From assembly GCF_019175285.1 (NCBI RefSeq), contig NC_056528.1:20771066-20835065 (forward strand): a stretch of DNA of 64,000 bases. The letters run 5' to 3'. Source of the DNA: Sceloporus undulatus (taxonomy: Eukaryota > Chordata > Lepidosauria > Squamata > Phrynosomatidae). This document shows, piece by piece, positions 10,201-20,477 of this stretch. The position numbers were made by a program, and so were the translations under genes. The stretch's first letter is position 1, and each line of letters begins with the position of its first letter. Below the pieces are notes generated by a model. The model had not been told where the DNA came from, searched no databases, and was given only the letters and a program-made list of their open reading frames with translations.

Positions 10201-11722
10201 ACCAGCTACTGAATGGCCGTGGGGGACACTCCAGTAGCTAAATGGTGAACCCAAGGAGGATAGATCTTAGTCATTGCAGAGAGGAAGGGAATACCAACTG
10301 CCCAGAAAAATACATGCTCAGGGCTGTGTTGGACTCACATTTGCTTATGTGACTAATAGAGTATCAGTTCTTGTGTGGCAGGCTGGAGCATGGTAACTCC
10401 TTTTTCTTTTTCCTTTGCAGGCTTCCTGGGACTTTTGTAGGAAATGCGGAGTCCACTTCCCCTCCTCCAGCCACCACCTCTCCCACTGCCATGGCTGCTG
10501 TTGCCACAGGCCCAGCAGTGCCCACCATTCCAGTGGTGCCCACTGCTGTCGGGGCACCTGGCTCTGCCCCAGCTGTTGAAGCGTTGAACCCCAGTGATGT
10601 GAAGCCCCCCCGCCAGTGGGACCCGGAAGGCCCGGGTGCTCTATGACTACGAAGCAGCAGACAGTAGCGAGCTGTCTCTCCTTTCAGATGAGGTTGGTAC
10701 CATGAGTCCAACTCTTCTCCTTCACCAGTTTCTCAAATACCCTTCTATAGCTGCCTAAGCCAGTAACAGGAATTGGTGTGAGCTGTCTATACAGTACAGT
10801 GGGGGCTTGATATGTGCTATCATTTGATTCCAGGACCCTCTATGCCTACCAAAATCTATGTATGCTCAAGTCCCATTTCCTGTACAATGGCATAGTTAAA
10901 GGATATCCTTTATATAAAATGGCAAAATTGAGGTTTGCTTTTGGAATTTGTGTGTGNNNNNNNNNNTGACTATTTTCAAGCTGTGGCTGCAAAATCTGTG
11001 GATAAAGAGCAGTGGTCCCTAATGTCCAAAATCCCTTAAAGAGCACGGTTTGGGGACTGCTGCTATAGAGGGTCGATTGTAAATGCATATGCATCTGAGG
11101 AAGTAGACTGAAGTCTACGAAAGCTCACAATGCCAACTTCTTTATTTCAGTTAGTCTCAAAGGTGCTACAAGATCTCTCTACGTACTTACTAGGTAGTGA
11201 TAGGTAGTGCACAAGCATTATTTCATTACTGTGGCCAGAGTCCTCTATCCCAGCTGTGCATGTGTAACATGGAGTTACACACTTCTGAATGTTACATATT
11301 CACTGTCCCTACATAACCGAGTTCAGTAGCCCATTGTGATCAATAAGGGTCCATTCTCCTTTCGCTGTGGAAATAGCTGGTTACAGTGTCCACTTGCCCC
11401 CTCACACAAGGGGGAAATGTTCACAGGAAGGTGAAAATAGGAGCCACCTGCTTCTAGAACAACAGGGGTACAGACCCCCATAGATGGCAGTGACTGCTGC
11501 CCAGTAGGTGGGGATTTGGGGGGAATTCAGCGCTTAGCACCATAACCATGATGCTTCTGCCTATGTATAGCCCATTTCTGATTCTGGTCATGTCTTCCTG
11601 TCTCTTTCTTTTAGATGATCATGGTTTACAGCCTGCCAGGGATGGATCCAGACTGGCTTATAGGCGAGAGGGGCAACCAGAAGGGCAAAGTCCCCGTCAC
11701 CTACCTAGAACTGCTTAGCTAA
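4267..11722 (+). CDS. SH3GLB2: SH3GLB2 (endophilin-B2), 3' part of the gene, five exons
   Basis: Endophilin-B2 is a cytosolic N-BAR/SH3 protein that binds and curves membranes and partners endophilin-B1 at mitochondria, autophagic and endosomal membranes. Five plus-strand exons are visible: 4267-4290, 7376-7465, 8789-8889, 10421-10692 and 11615-11722, all with AG/GT borders and compatible phases. The peptides match the family from the end of the BAR domain (EFDRQAEVTRLLLEG, HLRCLHEF, YMLDLQKQLG) through a Pro/Ala/Thr-rich linker to a C-terminal SH3 domain (ARVLYDYEAADSSELSLL, GMDPDWLIGERGN, VPVTYLELLS-stop). The N-terminal amphipathic helix and most of the BAR domain must lie left of base 1. 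The frame is broken by one extra C in the 10605-10611 run. The gene converges with NUP188. Identification is secure from sequence recall; the isoform pattern is inference. Confidence 0.96.
4999..5252 (+). mobile_element. Tigger/pogo-like MITE
   Basis: Reads ...GGTATCTGCTGGGATTTGG, TACCAAAATCCGGGG, CCTTATATAAAATGG, TTTTCAAGTTGTGGATGC and ends GGTTGACTGTAC: the ordered blocks of Tigger-type non-autonomous elements. Same family near 10795, 37865 and 48709. Confidence 0.7.
5260..6630 (+). other. SH3GLB2 intron stretch, mostly unclassified
   Basis: No exon or RNA gene seen. About 5380-5543 matches, inverted, part of 13650-13790 (shared CTCTGAGGTCAGAACAAGG), so it is an old dispersed repeat. Nothing recognised beyond that. 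Confidence 0.5.
6636..6840 (+). mobile_element. Decayed pogo-like element
   Basis: Carries GCATCTGCTGGGGTTATGTT and CTGGAGGACCTCCAGATGCC; the latter block recurs in the element at 33148-33858, so both belong to one family. Confidence 0.45.
7006..7165 (+). repeat. Imperfect tandem repeat, unit about 67 bp
   Basis: TTTTCCAGCTCTCAAATA (7006), TTTTCTAGTTCTCAGATAAG (7072) and CTTTCTGGACTCCAAATAAA (about 7140) begin successive units; each has GGGACA(C/G) and CCTATAAG(A/G)GACA motifs. About 2.3 copies, 210 bases upstream of an SH3GLB2 exon. Confidence 0.7.
7376..7465 (+). CDS. SH3GLB2: SH3GLB2 exon: BAR-domain helix
   Basis: A TTCTTGCAG acceptor and a CAT/GTGAGT donor bound 90 bases (30 codons) coding AEHELRLAQTEFDRQAEV and then TRLLLEGISSTH. 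This is the highly conserved last long helix of the endophilin-B BAR domain that forms the curved dimer. Both ends are phase 0. The reading frame is intact and nearly identical to mammalian endophilin-B2. Confidence 0.97.
7620..8006. repeat. Large inverted repeat with a palindromic MITE at its centre
   Basis: The left arm (7620-7715, GCAAAGGGATCTTGAAGCAC) is a minus copy and the right arm (7935-8006, GTGCTGCAAGATCCCTTTGC) a plus copy of the hammerhead-like repeat. Between them, 7716-7934 is a palindromic MITE (GTCCAAAACACACTGCAG / CTGCAGTGTGTTTTGGAC). The whole 387 bases can fold on itself. Confidence 0.8.
8070..8570. mobile_element. Palindromic MITE split by a CR1 fragment
   Basis: The left part (GGCTGCATCTGCACTGCAG... 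from 8071) and the right part (...CTGCAGTGCAGATGCAGCC, ending near 8568) are arms of the MITE. About 8222-8420 is CR1-like, minus strand. A ~45-base stretch ending CACAACAAACTACAAATCC occurs on both sides of the insert. Confidence 0.65.
8222..8420 (-). mobile_element. CR1-type LINE fragment
   Basis: Antisense reading gives the CR1 3' region; plus-strand blocks include GGAGACTCCACCACTCTTTG and AGGATGTTCTTCCTAATGTT. A further fragment follows at 8585-8700 (GCTCCATCCTCAGTATGTCA). Confidence 0.65.
8789..8889 (+). CDS. SH3GLB2: SH3GLB2 exon: end of BAR domain
   Basis: The acceptor ATCTCCAG and donor GGCAG/GTAGGA bound 101 bases coding VNHLRCLHEFAEAQTTYY and then AQCYQYMLDLQKQLG plus a split Arg codon. 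This completes the BAR domain and enters the linker. It ends in phase 2, which matches the single-base start of the exon at 10421. Confidence 0.97.
8890..10420 (+). other. SH3GLB2 intron without recognised element except one dispersed repeat
   Basis: Bases 9671-9836 (ATACCCTCCAACTGTCC ... TGCAGCCTCTCCTAGC) match 53042-53330, so they are copies of one repeat family. Nothing else recognised. Confidence 0.5.
10421..10692 (+). CDS. SH3GLB2: SH3GLB2 exon: linker and start of SH3 domain, frame broken
   Basis: The exon starts after TCCTTTGCAG and ends at GATGAG/GTTGGT. It codes LPGTFVGNAEST, then a Pro/Ala/Val-rich linker, then (in the next frame) ASGTRKARVLYDYEAADSS with the ALYDY-type SH3 signature. 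The length is 272; phase needs 271. The surplus base falls in a run of seven Cs (10605-10611) where six would keep frame. Read literally, the protein ends about 11 codons later (RQWDPEGPGAL-stop). An assembly homopolymer error is the likeliest cause, because both sides of the run are perfectly conserved. Confidence 0.93.
10795..11082 (+). mobile_element. Tigger/pogo-like MITE containing the 10-N gap
   Basis: CAGTGGGGGCTTGATATG, TACCAAAATCTATGTATGC, CCTTTATATAAAATGGC, TATTTTCAAGCTGTGG and a final AGGGTCGATTGTA follow the family order. The inner part is lost in the gap. Confidence 0.65.
10957..10966. other. Assembly gap (10 N)
   Basis: Ten Ns inside a Tigger-like element in the SH3GLB2 intron. 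The true gap length is unknown. Confidence 0.99.
11091..11185 (+). mobile_element. Dispersed repeat with hammerhead-like core (copy c)
   Basis: CTGAGGA (11095-11101), a perfect six-pair hairpin GTAGAC-TGAA-GTCTAC (11103-11118), GAAA, then AGTCTCAAAGGTGCTACAAG. Best-preserved core in the window. Confidence 0.6.
11615..11722 (+). CDS. SH3GLB2: SH3GLB2 terminal coding exon: end of SH3 domain
   Basis: After the TTCTTTTAG acceptor, 36 codons read MIMVYSLPGMDPDWLIGERG and then NQKGKVPVTYLELLS followed by TAA (11720-11722). The conserved SH3 Trp (DPDW) and the Pro...Tyr (VPVTY) of the ligand groove are present, and the C-terminal LLS matches mammalian endophilin-B2. MIM replaces the usual LIT in the strand just after the splice site. 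Confidence 0.97.
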   Translation: MIMVYSLPGMDPDWLIGERGNQKGKVPVTYLELLS

Positions 11723-13050
11723 ACACGCCTGGGAAGGAATCCCAAAAGCAAATCGACCCCCTTCCTTTCTCCTGACATTTTTTTAAAGGCTGATGAGGAT
11801 TTCATCCGAGACCATTTGCTCTCTTCGGGCGTCAGATTTTTCTTTTTCCTCACTTAAATGTTTGGGTTAAGGCCACCCGGTGTGACTGAGAGGCTGCTGG
11901 TGGTGTTGGGTTGTTGTGCGTGGTAGTGGCGGCAGTTGTGAGTTCCTTCACTTTTACAAGGCTCCCGAAACTGAACGGTGTCCTCAATTACAGCTTTGAA
12001 AAGTTGGTGATGGATTTCCTTTAGTTTCTAAGCCCCTTAAAAATGGCTACGAAACTAGCCCTTGTTCTTCCACTTCTGCACTTAACTCATTTTATTTCAA
12101 AGCAAATGGACTTTCTAGAATTAAGCTTTTCATTTCACTGATGGCTGTTCCAGGCCTATTTCTGTCCATTTTATACATTCCAGAGGGATTTGGTGGAGCT
12201 GGATTAATTTCCTGATTTGAGCCAAACCCTTAATTCCACTTCCAAACTTGTTAAAGAACTGTGAATCAATGCAGAAGAAACGTCACATATTCTAGTAGAC
12301 TTATCTGGTATGGGTTAGATTCTCAAACCTTCATAGTCTTTAAGTGGCTCTGCCGCTAATGAGTGATTTTGGGGAGACTCCAAAGAATGTGGCGAACCAA
12401 CCCCCGAGAGAAACACAATTATCATCATGGGTTCATGGGATCAGTTGTCCAAAACCTTTTTGCTATGACTGTTGGGCTCCTTCCATTACTGAGTTGACAC
12501 TGTCGTCTCCCGGACCCAAAGAACATTCTGTCGTCTCGATATGCTTTATTTATTCTTGTACCTGTTAACTGGCAAGGCTGGACTTGATGAATGTTTTACC
12601 ACAAACCACAGATCAGTTTCCTGAGACGCCTCTCCGCTTGGACACTTAAAACCACACGCTTGGAAATGGCTCCTGTTGACCTTCTCATCTGCTCTGTTCA
12701 TATTGCATTGGAGCAAAACTCTGGAAGTCATGGGAAATGCGTTAAAACCTGCAGCAGACCTTCCTTGCCTAGGGACTCCCCTGTCTTTTGAGTAAGCCAT
12801 ATTTCGTTCTCTGGAATGAGGACAGAACCAAGCTGAGCAAATTTCCTTCTTTAAATAAAAACCTCAATTGGCTTCATCGACTGCCCTTCCAGATGTAGCT
12901 GCGCAGATGCTACTTGGCTGCGTTTGTTTTTTTATTTTGGTTTCTGACATTTCTCTTGAGCCTTTTGAATTTAGCCTGGCTGCAAAGCAGTTTTTGTGTG
13001 GCATATGTATAATGACTGACATTTGCCAATAAAGCAACTAGCCTGTCTTT
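11723..13050 (+). other. SH3GLB2: SH3GLB2 3' UTR
   Basis: About 1.3 kb follows the stop codon without recognisable repeats, unlike the surrounding introns, and ends near two polyadenylation hexamers: AATAAA at 12854-12859 and at 13028-13033. The second is followed by a T-rich downstream tract. The repeat-free character and AATAAA positions support a 3' UTR; the exact end is inferred. Confidence 0.75.
13028..13033 (+). promoter_or_regulatory. Distal polyadenylation signal of SH3GLB2
   Basis: AATAAA, followed within about 40 bases by T-rich sequence, 1.3 kb after the SH3GLB2 stop. A proximal AATAAA at 12854 could give a shorter transcript. Confidence 0.65.
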
Positions 13051-14930
13051 CTGTCTTGCTTTTTTTTTTGCATAGGCTTTCTCCCTCTCTCCAGAATTCT
13101 GTTCTTTCCATAGGACATCATGGACATATTCAGCATTGCTGCAGGCTCTGCTCAAGCATCAAAGCACAATTGGCATATACAAAAAAGCAGGATTGTTAAC
13201 TTTTGAAAAGGAATCTTGTTAGGTACAGAAGCTTCTCTTCATGATAGTGGTCAGGAGGCGTAAGCAGCAGTTATTTCACCTTCTGCTCACAGGTACCACG
13301 TTTATAATAATGATTTTAGAAAAGGTTCAGTTATCTCTTGGGTGGGCCTCTGTGGCCATCCATATAGCCTTCGACTAGACATCTTTTAATGTCTCACACT
13401 GGCTGGAAGGCCCACCCTGAACTATCCTTAGGTCAGGTTGATACTAGTCAATAATAAGTAACATGAATAAGTAAAGAATAAGTAAGATAGCTTGGGTAGT
13501 CAAGGCTGAAATGCTTAGCTAATCGTTTACCTACTGAATGTCAAAGAGTGCTTGTCTACATTTAACAGAAGTCTCCTGGCGGCCTCTGGAGTATTCTGGT
13601 CCCAAATTCACCCCAAATCCATTCCTTGCTGCAGGATTTCAGTGTTCAGTTGTTGAGTGAACAACAGGCAGCTGCCTTCCCATGCAGTCCCTGTGAACTG
13701 GCCAGCACCACCACTGTGGGAACAAGTCACTCTGAGGTCAGAACAAGGCGCTCAGCCATGTTATCAACACTGCGCACCTCATTCTGACCCACATCCGTAG
13801 AGCATCTCTGCAGGGACGTTAGCAGGGATCACATGGGAAGGGAGCCAGCCATTGTCACTGCATTTTGCTCCAGGTTTTCTGAAAAACCCAGGGCAAAGTA
13901 AGTCTGTTTAATGCAAAACAAGAGGCGGAAACCCTGCATTGGATCTGGACATTGTGAATAGAGCCAGGGCCTGGTTTGGGGTTTGGTACCTGTGTAATGA
14001 AAACAGCATGCAGCAAGCCCAGGGGGAATTCAGGGTTTTATAAGTAATGTAGACAAACCCACAGCAGGGGGTATGGGAGCCAGTAGGCTGCCTGGTTCCA
14101 TTTGGGGCCCACATAGAATGAAAGCAAGTATCTTCTCACCATCTTCTTGAAAAGCAAACAGACTTTTAACACTGCAGCTATTGCTATCTCTGTGCTTAAA
14201 ATATTTTCCACAGTTTCCTTAGTTTTGAATTCTATCTAAAAGCACTCTCTCAACCCTCCTCCTTGCAGTGGTGCTTTGTCTGCCAACCCCTGACTATGTC
14301 AAGAATGTCCTCTGCATGCTGCTGAGCAGAGTGCCACTGAAAGGAATGAAGAGTTGGTACAGCACATGCATGTGCACTGTGTGCCCTTGGGTGGCTTCTA
14401 CACCTTTCAATCTCTTTGAGCCATTTGTCTTTTTGCTAAGGTTCAGCTGCTTTTATTTGCTGTGAATGCCTTTAACACCTTTGGATTGGGGAGGAAGTGG
14501 GCAAAGAGCTCATATGTAAAAGAAAGGGTCCAATACTTTTGTTACTGCTACCTTTGACTAATAAATTTATACCTGCAACTCACTTCTTTGCTTCCTTCCT
14601 CTTTCCATTAGGCCTAGGATAAAGTTAATACCTAAGGGCAACAAACAGAGGTGTAACAGTGGTTTTAGTTTGTAGCAGTATTTTTTCAAACTTTTCTGGT
14701 GACACATCATCATCCATAGATGGCAGCTTGCCTTATGTGGAGTCTTAATGTATTACTCCAGAAATTTCAGTAGTTTTTCTACAAGGCTCAATAGAAACCT
14801 GAGCATCTAATGGTGCCTTAAAATCCCTGTTGCAACTAAGCTCTTAGTTTATTCCTGGTTATTTCTGAATTAAAAAGAGAAACACCGCATTATGATGATA
14901 CTCCAAGGAGCATTATGATGATACTTCCAG
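13050..14930. other. Intergenic interval between convergent SH3GLB2 and NUP188
   Basis: No coding exon or RNA gene was recognised here. The stretch 13731-13761 belongs to a dispersed repeat that also occurs inverted at about 5512-5543. The remainder is unclassified and probably old repeat. Confidence 0.6.
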
Positions 14931-15509
14931 TATTGCTTAGAAATGTTTTTAATCAGTATAAATAGGGAACAAGTAATACAAAAAGAGTGAGACCAAAGCA
15001 ATGGAATTCTGGCTTTAAAATGTGTCTTGAAGGAAGAGGCTGCCCCCACCATTGAAAAGTCTCACCTGCACTCTGGTAAACCTGAGCAGGAGTGCCTGGT
15101 CCAATGGGACAACTAAGAGAAGTCGACAGATAGGTCTTCACTTCTGGTTCCATCCTTTGTCTACGCTTCACCAGAGGCAGGCTGCATCTTTATACTGAGA
15201 GGTTAATGCCCAATCCAGGAAAGGGTGGGAAGGGTCCCTTCAAGCCAATCTCTTTCCCTCCAATTTCCTTCCTACATGAACTGTAACAATAAGGAATTGG
15301 TTCACTAAGGCCAAGCCAGATTGACTCATCTCACACAAACAACAACTAGTTTTCTCTTAAGAAGGCATCTGGTTTTGGACCATTCCACTTCCTTTAGAGA
15401 GCATGCTCTTCTGGCGAGGGTGTTGAAGCTTCCTCCTGACGCCAGGGGTGTGGCCCAAAGCTGATGGAAATGAACTTGGGTGATCATCTTGAAAGGGGCT
15501 GCATGGAAT
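14930..15509 (-). other. NUP188: NUP188 3' UTR with probable ATTAAA polyadenylation signal
   Basis: About 560 bases follow the stop on the minus strand. The first plausible polyadenylation hexamer is ATTAAA (TTTAAT at 14948-14953 on the plus strand). The tract has no recognisable repeat. The UTR end is inferred. Confidence 0.5.
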
Positions 15510-18500
15510 CTATCTTTGCACATGTCTGACAAAGGCCTGCACCAGCTGGAAAAGAGGTTCCTGTCCTTCAGGCCCTAGCTTTGACGAAGATTTTCCTTGC
15601 GGAGAGGGGAGAACACCAGTAGCAGGAGAAGAGGGGCCGCCACGGCGAAAATAACGGGAGAGGCTGGAGAGAAGAGTACTCTAAAAAAGAAAATGTGACC
15701 TGTTAGATTACTATCCACACCATCTGGAAACAAGCAGGAAATACTCTTAGAGTGTGTTGTTTGTATCAGCTGCAATGAACCTGTCACTTCAATTCGTATG
15801 AATGCTGAGGGTGGTGGGTGGCTTAATACAGCCATCTATCTACTTACCAGCTCTGAACTAAGCTCCTGTTTCATCCGCTGCTTGTCTCTTGGGTGCACAG
15901 CTGGGTCCTTCAAATACCGGACAGCCTGAGAGATGAGCAGGTAGAAACAGTTTTCCATTGTAAACATAAGAAGAGACCTGAAGAAAGAAATGTCAAGTCA
16001 GACAGTGAGAAAAGCACTACAGGAAGTAGTGGTGATGTTGGCTTAGAGTCAGGTGGTGGTACTATTCCCTCCAGGAAAATCAATTCTAGGTACTTCAGGC
16101 TATGTGGCCATGTTGCTGGCGAAACATCAGGAATAAACTCTTCTAGAACATGGCCACAGAGCCCAAAAAACTCACAAAAACTATGGATGCCGGCCATGAG
16201 AGCCTATGACTTCACAATTCTAGGTACATTTCAATACAAGCTTTACATCTGGATGGACAATTATGTACTGTAACATGATGGTTTGTTTTCACTAACAGTA
16301 TCCTACTCCCCATTTCCCATGTTAGATCCTCTTTGGCTTGATCATCATCAGAAGAGGAGCAGACAATGCCAGTATGAACTAGGACCTTTCAGCTGCAGAG
16401 CTAGCTGGGGATTTTTCTGTGGCAATAGTTGCCAATGAGCACAAAAGTTATAGAAGCCAGTCAGTTTCCACTGAGGAAAGCAGAGTGTAGCTGGTGAACA
16501 TGAAACAACTACATCCTTGCCTTGCCTGCAATCCTATTACTCAGTTCCTGTGCTGTAAGGCTGTCACGATAAAAAATACTTTTTCTACTGATGTTTTGCG
16601 CCTTTGAGATATACACCCAACAACAAAAGCACCACCAAAAGCAGAAGACATGATCTTGTGACTGCCTCTTTATTCTGTTTAGAACAAAAAACAAGCCACA
16701 ACAGCTACCAAGTACAGCCATTCATGTATATGCTTGACCAAGTGTGATGGATTTTGCCTTAAGTGCAAGGTTGTCTGAAAGCCTGGCATTTTTATTTTGT
16801 CAGCGATTACTTATCTAGACCAAATATCATTCATGAACAATGCACAAGGACAGAAGAAATGCGGATGAACTCCCAGATGAATGCACTGTCCTTTTCTTTC
16901 TCCTCAGAACAAAGACCAGTCACCTTTCCTCAATCTGAATTTGCCTCCCCACCAATAAAGAACAGCATCAGGACTATCTGGAGCTAGAAAGGTCAGGGCT
17001 CAAAGGGCAAGAAAATATTCCTCTGTGCCCAAAAAGAGACATTAAATTAAAGAGAAAGAAAATTAAAACAGATACACATATAATTAAATGCAGCAGGCAT
17101 GTTGCTGGGTACTAAAATATTCCTAAATAGAAGCTGCTGGTGAACAAATCTTGCTTTTGGGGAAAGTCTCAAGGAGGCAAAGATTGGAAGCATAAAGCCT
17201 AGGAAAAAGTGTCCCACCTCCTATTCCTTGCAGATGGGTAATAAAGGAAATTAGGTACGTACTTGAGAGTCTTATTTCCTTCTTGCTGGGTGGTCAGCCC
17301 TGCAGGCAAAGTGAGAGACTCCTTCTTCTTATCCAGCTATACAAAAAAGGGAAAACTGAGTTATCATCAAACAGGAAGACAGCCAGAAAAGAACAACCTG
17401 GACCGGAGTTTGGCAATTTAGTGGCAAGTACACTATTTGTAAATGAAACAGTTAAAACACCACTGCAATTCCAACACAGAAACCCTGATACCAAAGTGCT
17501 TGGATTTACTGGATCTGCCCCATTTATTAAAAAATTCCAGCTGGAATTCACAATCACAGTTATGAATGCATAACCTAAAGTTACACATAATTCACAATCC
17601 CTGCATATTAATGATTTTGGCAATAGTATAGGGGAATATGTCGGGACTGTAGAAGTTCCCCAATCCTGACTTATAGGGCAGCACCTACTACAAGCAATAT
17701 AGGCCAAGAGATGCTATTTAGTTATATATACTTAACTAAGTAGCTCATCTAGAATCTTGGTCCCCTTCCTCATATGTATTTTAGTAATAAAGAGCTAATA
17801 CACTCTGGAAAAAGTCACAACTAAACAGCTTCCCCAGCCACTAAAAGAGAAATAATACTTCCTCTTGTACTCATAAGTTAATTATGTAAAAGGAAAAGGT
17901 ATTGCACCTAAACATTAGGAAGAACCTGTCAGTGACAGTTGTTTGACAGTGGAATACACTGCCATGGACAGTGCTGGACTCTCCTTCTTTGGAGGTTTTT
18001 AAACAGAGGCTGGATGGCTATGTCAGGAGTACTTTAATAGTGTATTCCTGCATTGTAGAATGTGGTTAGACTGAATGGCCCTTGAGGTCTCTCCCAACTC
18101 TATGGCTCTTAAGTCAGGGCTTCCAGACAAGGGCTGCCATCCCATTGGATGCTATGTATGCAGGGTGAAATATCTGTCATAGTGCAACAGATATATTCTG
18201 CTGACAGCAGCAGCAAGTTGTGCTTACAGCAACATTGTGTATTGTAGCTGCGCACAGTGCATTATCCATTGTGTTTTGCACAACAGCAGTCATTGACACC
18301 ATCTAAACAATGTGCTGGATTCTTCTATTTATTGTGCTAACGCAGATCCCTTCAGATCCTTACCTCTCCTAGCATGTTGAGGGCCACGTTGACAGTGGCC
18401 AGCAGTGTCCCAAAGGAGGGGGCCACCTCAGAATCAAAGGCGGGAGTAGTAAAGCTCAGCATAAAAAGGATATTGTACTCAGCAAGGTCCAACGACTGCA

Positions 18501-20477
18501 AGAGAGAACGAGATCAGAATGCATGGAATCCAAGATGGGTCATGCCATGAGGCCATAGTCTTTCCGATGCTATGGCTGGTGTCCTGTTAGTCAAGTTAGA
18601 ATGTCATGTTAGATTTACTGGGGGGGGGGGGGGGGCTAAAACACAGACAAATCACATGTGAAGGAGACAACTAGGGTACCAATCCTGGCATGCTCATTTT
18701 CTATCTGCAGGGATTTTTGTTCTGATTGTAGTAATATGCCCAACATAAAAGTCTGAAATGTACAACAAAGCTCTGAGATTCTTGCCCACCATAGAAATTT
18801 GGCTGAAAAGAAACATCAAAATATGTGAGTCACTGTACAGTGAATTAAGTTGTGCAAATGAACTATAGCTTGCATACACAGACCCCCATTTCATGTTGCA
18901 TCACAGGACACAAGCCAAGATGTCTGATGTAAGCTGATTGCCACAGCAGAGTGGCAAATGCAAGTGTGCCACACCTTACTTGCAGTTTGAGAACCTCAGA
19001 CATGGCATGTGTTAAGGGAAGCAAGAAAACAAGAATCTCCAGTAGAACATTTGCTGAGAGATCAAAATCACAGCCCAGCTGTATTTCCCAAGTGCCCCAA
19101 GGATACACTCTGAATGCCCATGATGCACCCCTCCTGTTGAACTTAAGTAGTTCTGGAACTAACCAGTAGGATGGGGCAGAAAAGGAAGGCATTCACAGTG
19201 GAACATGAAAAGGGGAGATCCATTCCCATCTGCACCTGGAGGTCTCTATCCTTCATTTTGGCTACCTTAGTCAGTGCCTAGAACAATGTAGAAAATAGGC
19301 TGGACTACAACTCCCATCATCCCTAAACACTTTAGCTAATCCTTAGGGATGACCAGAGCTACTATCAAAAAATCATCTGGAGCACTTCATGTTCCAAAGG
19401 GGAAGATGCTAAGATGGCTTTGCTTGGGCTAACTTAGAAAAATGATTGCATCTCTTTAGAATTACACCTTGGTTTCAGGAATCTTTCTTCCTGAAAAATA
19501 AATTGACACAGCTAAAGTAACATACCTGGCACTCCCTGGCACATGTGCAATATAAAGTGACCTGGCACCTTCTGTATAAGACTTAGGGATACTGGACTAC
19601 TCCACTCCATCCAGATTCCCATCTGTCAGGATGTGGGACACAAATGCATTTCATTTTTAAAAGCTGGATCCTTTATTCACTAGCATGTCCTAATTTTTCC
19701 TGGAGTAACCAAGGAAGGAATTCTTCTTCAGTTCTCACTTGAGGGAAAAGGCAAAATGCAGACACAAGTATGACAGCCTCAGGTATGACTCCGCAATTTT
19801 CTTCTTAAGAAGAAGAGCCTGTAAGTTTGGTACCTGATCAAGGAGGATTTGACAGATGTCCGGGGTGAAGTGGCGCAAGGCAGCTAGAGATTTGCTGAGG
19901 ATTTTCAGGAGGCTGTACTGCACAGTGCGGAGAGCCTTCTGCTCTGCTGCTTCTGTCTCCGAGTTTGGTGGCTTGGCAGAAGCCTGCAGATGACGCTGGA
20001 CTCGAGGCATGACAGCCGATGGAAGGGAATCGCCATTCTTGGTCTGAAATGAAGCACAACCAAGAAGTGCACAGATGAGAAACTGAAGAAGACAACAGAT
20101 CCAGAGCATAATTTTGGCTTCCAAACCTGCCCTCGACTTATACATGAGATCAACTTATAGTAGAGTATATACTAGTTCAGATTCATTACCACAACTGAAA
20201 TCAACTGAGTATTATTCATATGTGCCCACTGTCTGTCCTTAAATATATATGCAAGCATTGAATTTTTTAAAAACTATGGAGAACACCCCACTACCATGAC
20301 AATATGTGGACTGGTACCATCTAATGGGCTCTTTTGGGGGAAGGCTTTTAGTTGGGGGCTTCAAGGAAGGGAGTCGTTGTTTTTTCACTCTAGGTCCCTT
20401 ACCTGTAAATAATGCTGAAGCATTTTGCGGCTATGGAGGAGCGAAGTGCAAGCCTGGCACAGGTAGCACAGATTCAC
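15510..20477 (-). CDS. NUP188: NUP188 exons 39-44 (C-terminus and stop)
   Basis: Exons: 39 at 20403-20477 (VNLCYLCQACTSLLHSRKML), 40 at 19834-20043 (TKNGDSLPSAVMPRVQRH, LAALRHFTPDICQILLDQ), 41 at 18364-18495 (AEYNILFMLSFTTPAFDSEV), 42 at 17263-17336 (LDKKKESLTLPAG), 43 at 15848-15977 (SLLMFTMENCFYLLISQAVR), 44 at 15510-15680 (STLLSSLSRYFRRGGPSSPA, EPLFQLVQAFVRHVQR-stop). They code the last ~260 residues of the C-terminal solenoid. The stretch in exon 40 between the two conserved blocks is a variable Pro/Ala/Ser-rich loop. Phases agree. Confidence 0.96.
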
